Shown here: piece after piece, positions 1 to 6,794 of the stretch
Numbering within the stretch: position 1 is the stretch's first letter
Layout: every line of letters starts with the position of its first letter
NCBI GenBank assembly: GCA_014534095.1
Contig: JACVSD010000091.1
Coordinates: 1 to 6,794 of the forward strand
Source of the DNA: Nitrospiraceae bacterium
Lineage (GTDB): Bacteria > Nitrospirota > Nitrospiria > Nitrospirales > Nitrospiraceae
Reading direction: 5' to 3'
DNA: 6,794 nt
Position numbers and translations under genes: made by a program
The notes under the pieces: model-generated
What the model was told of the DNA's origin: nothing
The model's database searches: none
What the model saw: only the letters and a program-made list of their open reading frames with translations

Positions 1-157
1 CTCATGCCGGCGACCTGTAGCAAAATGAATGCCTACGAATCAATTCAAGGAATGGTACGTATTACGTAGTTTACGATACGGGGGGAGAAAAGCAGCGCGC
101 TGGATAAAGAAAATATGTATGTAAATGGATTATGCCTGTGTATCTGAATGAATACAG
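1..157. other. AT-rich non-coding stretch after ribD
   Basis: About 42% G+C (66 of 157), clearly lower than the genes to the right. I see no confident gene. It contains a perfect 10-base palindrome, CAGCGCGCTG (93-102), followed on the minus strand by CTTTTC; a pair of self-complementary TACGTA hexamers (56-61 and 63-68); and a weak TGTAT/ATACA inverted repeat just past the ribD stop. None makes a convincing intrinsic terminator. A 21-codon plus-strand frame starts at 4, and a minus-strand ATG lies at 5-3 on the very edge; neither can be judged from here. The stretch most likely marks the end of the operon or the gap before the next gene. Confidence 0.5.
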
Positions 158-1285
158 TTACGAGCCGAGAGTCCCTTCCACAATCAGATCCCGACCGAGA
201 CGGCCGACGCGGAGTTGCTCGACAGGCAGAGAGTCGGCGAGCCGCTTGGGGGACTTTCCGCCGATCACCCCTTTTGCATCCTGACCTCCCAAAAGCATGG
301 GCGCGACATAGAGCCGGACGCGGTTGACCAATCCACTGCGCACTGCCGACGCATTGAGCTCGCTGCCTCCTTCGAGCATCACGGAGGTAATTCCCATCTC
401 TCCAAGCCGGGTGAGGCAGGTTTTGAGAGAGACCCGCCTCTCACGGGCCGGTACGATCAGCACCGTGATCCCGCATGCTTGTAATTGCTCGACCTTGCGC
501 TTAGGAGCTTGCTCGGTGGTGACGATGATCGTGCGGCTTGAAGAAAGAGTAGAGAACACCTTGGCCTTCGGCGAAATGCGAAGCCGGCTGTCGATGATCA
601 CTCGGATGGGTTGGCGGCCGGCGGCCTGTTGAGATTCCCGGTTTAAATCCCTGGCCGTCAACTGGGGATCGTCTTGCAGCACGGTTCCGATTCCCACCAT
701 CACCGCATCGATGTGCCGGCGGAGGCGATGGGTCTGGCGTCTGGCCTCCTCCCCGGTAATCCATTGCGACTCTCCGGCCGCCGTGGCGATCTTTCCGTCC
801 AAGGTCATGGCCGCTTTCATCAACACAAACGGACGGCCCGTCCGAATCCAGTGAATATACGCTTCGTTCAGCCGCTCGGCTTGATCCGCTAGGCAGCCGA
901 CCGAGACATCGAGCGCGGCTTGGCGCAGCCGTCTAATTCCGCGACCCCGGACCAGTGGGTTGGGATCGCGCATGGCGACCACGATACGGCGAAGGCCCGA
1001 GGCGATGATGGCTGGCACGCAAGGAGGAGTGCGTTTACGCGTGTGGCTGCATGGTTCCAAGGTCACGTAGAGCGTTGCGCCCTGGGCCCGTGCGCCGGCC
1101 GTTTGCAAGGCGAAGATTTCCGCATGGGGACCGCCGGCCCGCCGATGGTAACCCTGGCCGACGATCCGGTCGCGGGCCACAATAACGGCCCCGACCATCG
1201 GATTCGGAGAGGTTTGCCCTCTTCCTTGAGCGGCAAGGCGAAGAGCCTTCGCCATGTAGAGCGCATCGCGGCCGGAGCCGTTCAC
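158..1285 (-). CDS. ribD: Bifunctional riboflavin biosynthesis protein RibD (deaminase/reductase)
   Basis: Catalyses two successive cytosolic steps of riboflavin synthesis: deamination of the diaminopyrimidine ribosylamino phosphate made by GTP cyclohydrolase II, then NADPH reduction of its sugar. The N-terminal cytidine-deaminase-like domain (about 1-145) has TSPNPMVGAVIV, the zinc/catalytic HAE (His54, Glu56) and Cys79 and Cys89 of the PCSH...TPPC motif. The reductase domain (about 150-375) has TLDGKIAT (161-168), SQWITG (173-178), GTVLQDDPQLTAR (200-212) and LEGGSELN (304-311). At 375 residues it is full length for the family and ends normally in DLIVEGTLGS. I chose the GTG at 1285 because it gives a normal ten-residue lead into the conserved YMAKALRLA, and because it overlaps the ppdK stop as GTGA. 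No good Shine-Dalgarno precedes it, so translational coupling to ppdK is inferred. The ATG at 1255 is a less likely start. One oddity: the two zinc cysteines are ten residues apart, where the E. coli and B. subtilis enzymes, as I recall them, have nine. Confidence 0.95.
   Translation of the reverse strand: MNGSGRDALYMAKALRLAAQGRGQTSPNPMVGAVIVARDRIVGQGYHRRAGGPHAEIFALQTAGARAQGATLYVTLEPCSHTRKRTPPCVPAIIASGLRRIVVAMRDPNPLVRGRGIRRLRQAALDVSVGCLADQAERLNEAYIHWIRTGRPFVLMKAAMTLDGKIATAAGESQWITGEEARRQTHRLRRHIDAVMVGIGTVLQDDPQLTARDLNRESQQAAGRQPIRVIIDSRLRISPKAKVFSTLSSSRTIIVTTEQAPKRKVEQLQACGITVLIVPARERRVSLKTCLTRLGEMGITSVMLEGGSELNASAVRSGLVNRVRLYVAPMLLGGQDAKGVIGGKSPKRLADSLPVEQLRVGRLGRDLIVEGTLGS
1282..1285 (-). 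promoter_or_regulatory. GTGA stop/start overlap coupling ppdK to ribD
   Basis: On the minus strand the bases GTGA contain both the ribD start codon GTG (1285-1283) and the ppdK stop TGA (1284-1282). The twenty bases before the GTG are GC-rich and lack a clear purine-rich ribosome binding site. Overlaps of this type usually mean that ribosomes finishing the first gene re-initiate on the second; for this pair that is an inference. Confidence 0.75.
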
Positions 1286-4209
1286 CGCGCTCGGCCGGCA
1301 GCAGAGCGACGGGCGGGGGGCGACGGGCGTTTGGCCGATGTAGGGCGCCGCGGCGAACGGCCGGCGGCTTTGGCAGAAGGTCTCTTCGGCGATCTCTTGC
1401 CTGCCTGTCCGTCTGCAGCGGCGGTCAGTGCGGCCTGCGCCGCCGCCAAACGCGCGATCGGGACTCGGTACGGTGAGCAGCTCACATAATCCAACCCCAG
1501 TTGATGGCAAAATTCGACGGAGCTCGGCTCACCGCCGTGTTCGCCGCAAATCCCGAGCTTGATATCAGGCCGAGTAGCCCGGCCTTCGTCGATGGCCATG
1601 CGTATCATCGCCCCCACTCCTTCCCGATCCAAGACCGCAAACGGATCCGCGTCCAGAATGTTTTCGGCCTTGGTTGCGATGTGAGCGCCGCAGCTCAAAC
1701 ACACCATTTCTTTCCAGTTGACCTGAGGACTCAGACAGACCGGGCAGCTATCCTGCCGCTTCATGTAGAACGAGACGAACTTGGCGGCATCATCCCGAGA
1801 AAAGCCGAATGTCGTTTGCGTGAGATCATTGGTGCCGAATGAAAAAAATTCCGCTTCTTCCGCAATTCGCCGGGCGGTCATGGCTGCGCGGGGCAATTCG
1901 ATCATCGTTCCCACCAGATAGGACAGATTGATGCCGCAGCGGCGCAGCGTCTCATCCGCCACTTCCCGGATCAAATCCTTTTGCGCTTTCATTTCGGACA
2001 CCATGCCGACCAGCGGAATCATGATTTCCGGCACGATCTTCTTGCCTTCCCGAGCCACTTCACACGCTGCTTCAATGATGGCCCGTGTCTGCATCCTCGT
2101 GATCTCCGGCATGGTGATCCCGAGCCGGCAGCCCCGTAATCCCAGCATGGGATTGAATTCATGCAGCTCCTCCACCCGTTCAAGCAGGCGGCGCTTCTCT
2201 TCGATGACCGTCGGCTGCCCCCCGGTCAGTTCCAGACGCGCGATCTCCACCATGAGATCCTCGCGCTTAGGCAAAAATTCATGGAGTGGCGGGTCGAGCA
2301 GGCGGATGGTCACGGGAAATCCCTTCATTTCCCGATACAAGCCGATAAAGTCCTGCTTCTGTAGCGGTAATAATTGCTCCAGGTAGCGCTCCCGATCTTC
2401 GCGCGTCCTGGCGAGAATCATGCGCTGCATGATCGGGACTCGATCTTCGGCAAAAAACATGTGTTCGGTCCGGCACAGGCCGATACCTTCGGCGCCGAAG
2501 CCTCGTGCGATTTGCGCCTGGTCCGGCACATCCGCATTGGCCCGGACGCGCAAGACGCGGAATTCGTCGGCCCAACTCAGAAAGGCGGAAAAAATACGGT
2601 ATTTCTCCGACCGCCGGACATCGAGCTTCCCTTGGATGACCTGGATCACTTCAGATTCCACTACCGGGATGTCGCCGTTGTACACGTTTCCGGTAAATCC
2701 GTTGATCGAGAGATAGTCGCCTTCCTTCAGTTTCAGTGAGCCGATCCTAAGCGTGGTGCTGCTGTCGATATTGACGGCCTCGCAGCCGGCTACGCACACC
2801 TTTCCCATTTGCCGAGCCACCACGGCCGCATGCGACGTCATCCCACCCCTCGCGGTCAAAAACCCCTGGGCCGCATGCATGCCGTGGATATCATCCGGGC
2901 TCGTTTCCTGGCGGACGAGAATCACGCGTTCCCCGCGCGTATGCATGTCCACCGCCTTGTCGGGGGTCAACGCAATCTTGCCGGCCGCCGCGCCGGGCCC
3001 GGCCGGCAATCCCTTTCCTACCGCCGGATGTTTGCTTTCTTCGGCCGCGTCGAAAATCGGATAGAGGTATTGCGAGAGCTGATCGGGTCCTACCCGAAGC
3101 ACCGCTTCACGACGACTGATCAATCCTTCGTTGACCATGTCGACGGCGATGCGCACGGCCGCGATGCCGGTCCGTTTGCCGACTCGGGTTTGAAGCATGT
3201 ACAGTTTGCCTTCCTGGATCGTGAACTCCAGGTCCAGCATGTCTCGGTAGTGTTTCTCCAATTTCTTGTAGGTCTCGAGCAATTGCTTGTGCGCTTGCGG
3301 CATGGTCTTGGCCAGTGCGCCGACGGGCAACGGGGTCCGGATACCGGCAACGACGTCTTCTCCCTGTGCATTCAACAGACATTCGCCGAAAAACGTGTGC
3401 TGCCCGGATGCCGGATCACGGGTAAAGGCCACGCCGGTCCCGCTGGTCTCTCCCATATTTCCGAAGACCATCGCGACCACGCTGACGGCCGTGCCCCAAC
3501 TATCGGGAATGTTATAGAGCCGGCGATAGGTTACTGCGCGGGCTCCGTACCATGACGAGAACACCGCATTGATGCCCATACGGAGCTGTTCCAGTGGATC
3601 CTCCGGAAACTCGCGGCCGGTCTCTTTAGTCACGACCGCTTTCATGCGGATGACCAAATCCTTAAGCGCTTTGGCGTCGAGATCCGTATCCGACGTCACG
3701 CCGCATTCCGTCTTTTTGTGTGCAAGCGCCTCTTCGAAACGATCGCGGGGAATTCCCATCACGATATGGCCGAACATCGTGATGAAGCGCCGGTAGCTGT
3801 CGAAGGCAAAGCGCTCGTTGCGCGTTTTGGCGACCAAGCCTTCGACGGTTCGGCTGTTGAGACCGACGTTCAACACAGTGTCCATCATCCCCGGCATGGA
3901 TGCCCGAGCCCCGGAGCGGACCGACACAAGCAGCGGGTTGGCGGTATCTCCGAACCGTGATCCCATCGCGCGTTCGACCTTTTTGAGCGCATGCAACGCC
4001 TCTTCCCACATGCCGGGAGGATAGACTTTACGGCGGCGGTAGTATTCGATGCACGCTTCCGTCGTAATGGTAAACCCGGCCGGCACCGAGATTTTCAGAT
4101 TCGTCATCTCCGCCAGGCCCGCCCCTTTTCCGCCCAGCAGCTCTTTCATGTCTCCGGTGCCTTCGGCTTTTCCATCGCCGAAAAAATAGACGTATTTCTT
4201 TGTACCCAC
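1282..4209 (-). CDS. ppdK: Pyruvate, phosphate dikinase with zinc-ribbon insertion and basic C-terminal tail
   Basis: Cytosolic enzyme that interconverts pyruvate + ATP + phosphate and PEP + AMP + pyrophosphate, via gluconeogenic PEP formation or pyrophosphate-linked glycolysis. Visible in order: the ATP-grasp-like domain (about 1-345) with GGKGAGLAEM (Lys28), VSVRSGARASMPGMMDT (Arg98) and MLQTRVGKR (Arg342); the phosphohistidine domain with TARGGMTSHAAVVAR, catalytic His460 and Thr458, the site equivalent to the regulatory Thr of plant PPDK; and the PEP/pyruvate TIM barrel with Arg580, Arg636, Glu771, Asn794 and catalytic Cys888 in GICGEHGG. All key residues seem present. Compared with the C. 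symbiosum enzyme as I remember it, about 31 extra residues lie between Asn794 and Cys888, carrying Cys822, Cys825, Cys837 and Cys840 (CX2C-X11-CX2C), which looks like a zinc ribbon. The usual end is near ARLAAAQAAL (919-928); another 47 basic, proline-rich residues follow. The start is GTG: it gives the normal KKYVYFFG beginning and has AGGAG 7 bases upstream. The stop overlaps the ribD start. Confidence 0.97.
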   Translation of the reverse strand: MGTKKYVYFFGDGKAEGTGDMKELLGGKGAGLAEMTNLKISVPAGFTITTEACIEYYRRRKVYPPGMWEEALHALKKVERAMGSRFGDTANPLLVSVRSGARASMPGMMDTVLNVGLNSRTVEGLVAKTRNERFAFDSYRRFITMFGHIVMGIPRDRFEEALAHKKTECGVTSDTDLDAKALKDLVIRMKAVVTKETGREFPEDPLEQLRMGINAVFSSWYGARAVTYRRLYNIPDSWGTAVSVVAMVFGNMGETSGTGVAFTRDPASGQHTFFGECLLNAQGEDVVAGIRTPLPVGALAKTMPQAHKQLLETYKKLEKHYRDMLDLEFTIQEGKLYMLQTRVGKRTGIAAVRIAVDMVNEGLISRREAVLRVGPDQLSQYLYPIFDAAEESKHPAVGKGLPAGPGAAAGKIALTPDKAVDMHTRGERVILVRQETSPDDIHGMHAAQGFLTARGGMTSHAAVVARQMGKVCVAGCEAVNIDSSTTLRIGSLKLKEGDYLSINGFTGNVYNGDIPVVESEVIQVIQGKLDVRRSEKYRIFSAFLSWADEFRVLRVRANADVPDQAQIARGFGAEGIGLCRTEHMFFAEDRVPIMQRMILARTREDRERYLEQLLPLQKQDFIGLYREMKGFPVTIRLLDPPLHEFLPKREDLMVEIARLELTGGQPTVIEEKRRLLERVEELHEFNPMLGLRGCRLGITMPEITRMQTRAIIEAACEVAREGKKIVPEIMIPLVGMVSEMKAQKDLIREVADETLRRCGINLSYLVGTMIELPRAAMTARRIAEEAEFFSFGTNDLTQTTFGFSRDDAAKFVSFYMKRQDSCPVCLSPQVNWKEMVCLSCGAHIATKAENILDADPFAVLDREGVGAMIRMAIDEGRATRPDIKLGICGEHGGEPSSVEFCHQLGLDYVSCSPYRVPIARLAAAQAALTAAADGQAGKRSPKRPSAKAAGRSPRRPTSAKRPSPPARRSAAGRAR

Positions 4210-4214
4210 GGCTG

Positions 4215-4222
4215 CTCTCCTC
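4215..4222 (-). promoter_or_regulatory. Ribosome binding site of ppdK
   Basis: The minus strand reads GAGGAGAG here, with AGGAG ending 7 bases before the GTG at 4209. This is a strong Shine-Dalgarno match at normal spacing, and it settles the non-ATG start of ppdK. It comes directly after tandem stops (TAA TAG) of the preceding membrane-protein gene, so ppdK has its own strong initiation signal inside the operon. Confidence 0.85.
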
Positions 4223-4224
4223 TA

Positions 4225-4758
4225 TTAGATCAACAGATGCGAATGATTGCCGATTGAGGCTAAAAGACGCATGCGATACCGTCGGATCAAATACCGTCTG
4301 AGCATAAATCCGAACACAAAGACCGCCACGACGAACGCCAAAAAGAGGAATAATCGATAATCTACCTGCACACCGTGGTTGAAATAGAGTTTTCCGTTTC
4401 CTCCCTTGAACACTTCCGTTTCCTTGTGCAAGGAATGTGTGTTGCCGGACGGATCGGACAGGTTGATCCATTCCGAGCAGAGCTGGACACGCTCATTGTC
4501 ACCTTCGATCTTCTGCCATTTGAGGCGGACGCAGATGTCTTTCATGGGGTTGAAGAGGTCCGGTATTCGGATCAGGTCGTCAAGATTCACCCCGCTCCCC
4601 CAAATACCGAGCAGAAAGATGGCATTACACAGGACGATCATGCCGACGGTGACGATCAGACTGTAGCGTCTGAGTCGCCGATCCTGCCGCCCGGTCTCGG
4701 CCGTCTCAGAAATCCCCTCTTCCACCGCATCTCCGTACCATGCCGACAACGCGTTCAT
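4225..4758 (-). CDS. Unknown two-helix membrane protein between glyS and ppdK
   Basis: I do not recognise the family. The 177 residues have an acidic then arginine-rich N-terminus (1-32, ending in DRRLRRY), a hydrophobic helix at about 33-55, a mostly polar stretch at about 56-134, a second very hydrophobic helix at about 136-155 and a short basic tail with RRYLIRRYRMR. Positive charge flanking both helices predicts both ends in the cytoplasm and the central 80 residues outside. That loop has two cysteines, Cys76 and Cys94, which could pair, and is rich in Trp, Asp and Asn. The ATG at 4758 was chosen because it follows the glyS stop by one base, with a weak AGGCGG 6 bases before it; a longer frame reaching 4797 would overlap glyS and adds only an unconvincing arginine/proline stretch. 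RRY is repeated within an exact 8-base repeat (4276-4283 and 4291-4298, 15 bases apart). GC is about 46% over 4261-4440, lower than in the flanking genes. It is probably co-transcribed with its neighbours. Confidence 0.8.
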   Translation of the reverse strand: MNALSAWYGDAVEEGISETAETGRQDRRLRRYSLIVTVGMIVLCNAIFLLGIWGSGVNLDDLIRIPDLFNPMKDICVRLKWQKIEGDNERVQLCSEWINLSDPSGNTHSLHKETEVFKGGNGKLYFNHGVQVDYRLFLFLAFVVAVFVFGFMLRRYLIRRYRMRLLASIGNHSHLLI

Positions 4759-4759
4759 C

Positions 4760-6794
4760 CTAGGCCGCCTGCACGGCAATCTGGGAAAAGTCGGCAACGG
4801 TCAAAAAGAGCCGGTCCACAGCATAGAGCAACGAGAGCCGATTCCCCCGCAATTTCTCATCGTCGGCATTGACCAGCACCCCGTTAAAAAATCCGTCGAT
4901 GGCCGGCTTCATCTGGACCAAGGCATGTAACGCCGCCCCATACTCGCCCTGGACGACGGCTGCCGGCACACGTCCTTGAGCGTCGATCAGCTGTTTCGCG
5001 AGATCGGCTTCGGCGGGATGCTGAAAGAGCGAGGGGTCAATCGTGTCATGAGACCACTGTTCCTTTTCCACGATGCGATGCGCGCGCTTAAATCCGACCA
5101 TCAATGGATCGAATTCCGGCCGTGCCGCCATCGCCTGAAGCGCCTTCATCCTATCCAGAAGATCGGCCAGATTGACCTGCGTCTTCTGCGCCGCTTGCAA
5201 CGTCGGCTTCAGCACCGCGTCCATGACATCATCTCGTAAGCTATGGAGGGTGCGGCCGTAGTAGCGGAGCCGGTCGATGAGAAATTCAAGTGAATCGCCT
5301 TTGCCGTTCTCTTTGAGACCTTGGTCTTGTACGAGACGCTTGGCATAGTCGATCGCATCCGCAACATTGATGTTCAGATGGCCCTCGGTCAGAAGCCGAA
5401 CTACAGCCAAGGCGTGCCGCCGCAATCCCAATGGATCTTCCGAGCCGGTGGAAACGATTCCGACATGAAAGAAGGCGGCGATAGTGTCCAACCGATCGGC
5501 CAGGGACAGCATTTTTCCGGCCGGCGTGCTCGGCAATTCACTTTCAATCGTTCGCGGCAAGTAGTGCTCCGCGATGGCCAGACCGACTTCAGGACTCTCA
5601 CCGTCATGCCGGGCGTAGTGCCCTCCCATCACGCCCTGAAGTGTGGGGAACTCCCCGACGATTCCGGTCAGCAGATCGGCCTTGCTTAATTGCGCGGCTC
5701 GGCGGCACGTATCGCGATCCGCCGATGCGTCTGCCAGCTTGTCAATGAGCTTTACAACTCGCTCGGTTTTCTGGTACAGGGTCCCGAGCTTTTGGTGGAA
5801 GATCATGCCTTTGAGCTTGTCAACACGGGCACTCAGTGTGGTCTTGCGATCTTCATCAAAAAAGAACTTAGCATCGGCCAGGCGCGCCGCCAAGACCCGC
5901 TCATTGCCCTCTCGAATCAAGCTCATGTCCGGCAGCTTCATGTTCGTGACGGAGATGAATGCGGGAAGCAGAGCACCGTCCAGATTCGTCAGCGAGAAGA
6001 ATCCCTGATGTTCCTTCATTGCGGTGATCAAGACTTCTTTCGGCACTGAAAGATACGCATGGTCGAATCGGCCGACAATCGCGTGCGGATACTCCACCGT
6101 ATAGACCGCCTGCTCCAAAAGCTCTTCGTCGTCGCGCAAAGAACCGTGAGCGGATGCGGAGAGTTGCTCAAGCTGAGTCAGGATCATCCTCCGCCGCATT
6201 TCCTGATCGGGCACGACGCCGTAACGCTCCAACGTCGCGACGTATGAGGCGAAGTCTTTGACGGAGAGGCCGCGTTTATTCGATGCGGCGGTGGAGCCGT
6301 AAAACCGATGTCCCCACGTGCGGTTGCCTGCGGTTAACCCTCCAAACCGAACAGGTATGCTTTGTCCGCCGTACATGGCAAGCAGCCATCGAATCGGCCG
6401 GGCGAATCTAGTGGCGGCATCGTTCCAGCGCATCGCCTTCGGGAACGAGAACGAGGCAATCAGAGCAGGCAACAGCTCACTGAGGACCTCCGGCGTCTCG
6501 CGCCCGGGATCCCGCTTCACGGCAAAAACGTATTCGCCTTTCGGCCTGCGCCGCACTTCCAGGTCTTCTGCCTTCACGCCCTGAGAGGCGGCAAATCCCA
6601 GCGCGGCTTTGGTCGCCATGCCGGATGCATCGAATGCGACGCCCTTGGACGGTCCCATCACGTCCTTCAAGACGGGCGTCTGCCGGCTTGCCAAAGACTC
6701 GACGACTAACACAAGACGCCGTGGGGTGCAGAAAGCTCGTATCGGGCCGTAAGCCAGTCGCTGCGCCGCCAACAGCCGCTCTGCAGCCTCTTGC
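4760..6794 (-). CDS. glyS: Glycyl-tRNA synthetase beta subunit (5' end outside window)
   Basis: Beta chain of the bacterial alpha2-beta2 glycyl-tRNA synthetase, which charges tRNA-Gly in the cytosol; the alpha chain (glyQ) carries the aminoacylation site, and the beta chain supplies tRNA-binding parts. The frame is open to the right edge, giving 677 complete codons; by comparison with the family about 30-35 N-terminal residues are missing. Visible landmarks, numbered from the TTG codon at 6772: CTPRRLVLVVESLA (15-28), GPSKGVAFD (40-48), AMRW and RFARPIRWLLA (113-132), ADAKFFFDEDRK (299-310), GEFPTLQGVMGGHYA (373-387) and SLADRLDTIAAFF (423-435) of the HD-like domain, GSEDPLGLRRHAL (443-455), and the C-terminal DALR-type anticodon-binding region (about 555-670) with FDPLMVGFKRAHRIV, VNADDEKLRGNRL and ADFSQIAV. 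The C-terminus is complete, ending in TAG one base before the next gene. The TTG at 6772 is not the start, since conserved sequence continues upstream of it (QEAAERLLAAQRL). glyQ is expected immediately upstream. Confidence 0.97.
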   Translation of the reverse strand, partial: QEAAERLLAAQRLAYGPIRAFCTPRRLVLVVESLASRQTPVLKDVMGPSKGVAFDASGMATKAALGFAASQGVKAEDLEVRRRPKGEYVFAVKRDPGRETPEVLSELLPALIASFSFPKAMRWNDAATRFARPIRWLLAMYGGQSIPVRFGGLTAGNRTWGHRFYGSTAASNKRGLSVKDFASYVATLERYGVVPDQEMRRRMILTQLEQLSASAHGSLRDDEELLEQAVYTVEYPHAIVGRFDHAYLSVPKEVLITAMKEHQGFFSLTNLDGALLPAFISVTNMKLPDMSLIREGNERVLAARLADAKFFFDEDRKTTLSARVDKLKGMIFHQKLGTLYQKTERVVKLIDKLADASADRDTCRRAAQLSKADLLTGIVGEFPTLQGVMGGHYARHDGESPEVGLAIAEHYLPRTIESELPSTPAGKMLSLADRLDTIAAFFHVGIVSTGSEDPLGLRRHALAVVRLLTEGHLNINVADAIDYAKRLVQDQGLKENGKGDSLEFLIDRLRYYGRTLHSLRDDVMDAVLKPTLQAAQKTQVNLADLLDRMKALQAMAARPEFDPLMVGFKRAHRIVEKEQWSHDTIDPSLFQHPAEADLAKQLIDAQGRVPAAVVQGEYGAALHALVQMKPAIDGFFNGVLVNADDEKLRGNRLSLLYAVDRLFLTVADFSQIAVQAA

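Noticed and set aside
4..69. 21-codon plus-strand open frame, ATG to TAG
   Set aside because: Too short to judge, no clear ribosome binding site is visible within the window, and no recognisable sequence; it may be the tail of a frame entering from the left, but there is no evidence.
81..102. Intrinsic terminator for the operon at the CAGCGCGCTG palindrome
   Set aside because: A perfect palindrome with no loop can form only about three pairs as a hairpin, and the T-run after it on the minus strand is just four bases followed by C-rich sequence.
1286..1510. N-terminal extension of the ribD frame up to an ATG at 1510
   Set aside because: The extra 75 residues are Arg/Pro/Cys-rich and unlike any RibD N-terminus, and overlap the last 75 codons of ppdK. 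The GTG at 1285 gives a family-typical start.
2809..3555. 248-codon open frame on the plus strand, antisense to ppdK
   Set aside because: It lies wholly opposite well-conserved PPDK coding sequence, has a low-complexity His/Arg/Gly-rich translation with no recognisable motif, and is the kind of shadow frame common in GC-rich genes.
4759..4797. Longer start for the membrane protein inside glyS
   Set aside because: It would overlap 3' glyS coding sequence and add 13 arginine/proline-rich residues, while the ATG at 4758 sits directly after the glyS stop.
6770..6772. TTG at 6772 as the start of glyS
   Set aside because: The conserved reading frame continues upstream to the window edge (QEAAERLLAAQRL), as expected for GlyS, so the true start is outside the window.

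Overview
The window is a single, tightly packed minus-strand gene cluster from a bacterium. In order of transcription (right to left) it holds glyS (glycyl-tRNA synthetase beta subunit, 5' end outside the window), a 177-residue two-helix membrane protein of unknown function, ppdK (pyruvate, phosphate dikinase) and ribD (riboflavin-specific deaminase/reductase). No credible gene lies on the plus strand. I see no rRNA, tRNA, CRISPR array, insertion sequence or phage gene.

The spacing points to one operon. glyS stops 1 base before the start of the membrane protein. That gene is followed by 14 bases carrying a strong ribosome binding site, then the GTG start of ppdK. The ppdK stop and the ribD GTG start share the four bases GTGA. 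glyQ, the alpha-subunit partner of glyS, would be expected just beyond the right edge. Positions 1-157, after ribD, are AT-rich (66 of 157 bases are G or C) and hold nothing I can assign.

The genes are GC-rich and use alternative GTG starts. A two-subunit GlyRS, a bacterial-type PPDK and a glyS-ppdK-ribD order would fit Nitrospirota or a related Gram-negative lineage. This is an impression from gene order and protein style, not a demonstrated assignment. The gene products are not obviously one pathway: tRNA charging, PEP/pyruvate interconversion and riboflavin synthesis are all central housekeeping functions, so the cluster is better read as co-transcribed core metabolism than as a defence or mobile system.

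The least ordinary material is inside PPDK. A roughly 31-residue insertion with a four-cysteine zinc-ribbon signature (CX2C-X11-CX2C) sits between the GTND motif and the catalytic cysteine. A 47-residue Arg/Lys/Pro/Ala-rich C-terminal tail carries SPKR and SPRR motifs. The unknown membrane protein between glyS and ppdK is the other feature worth following up.
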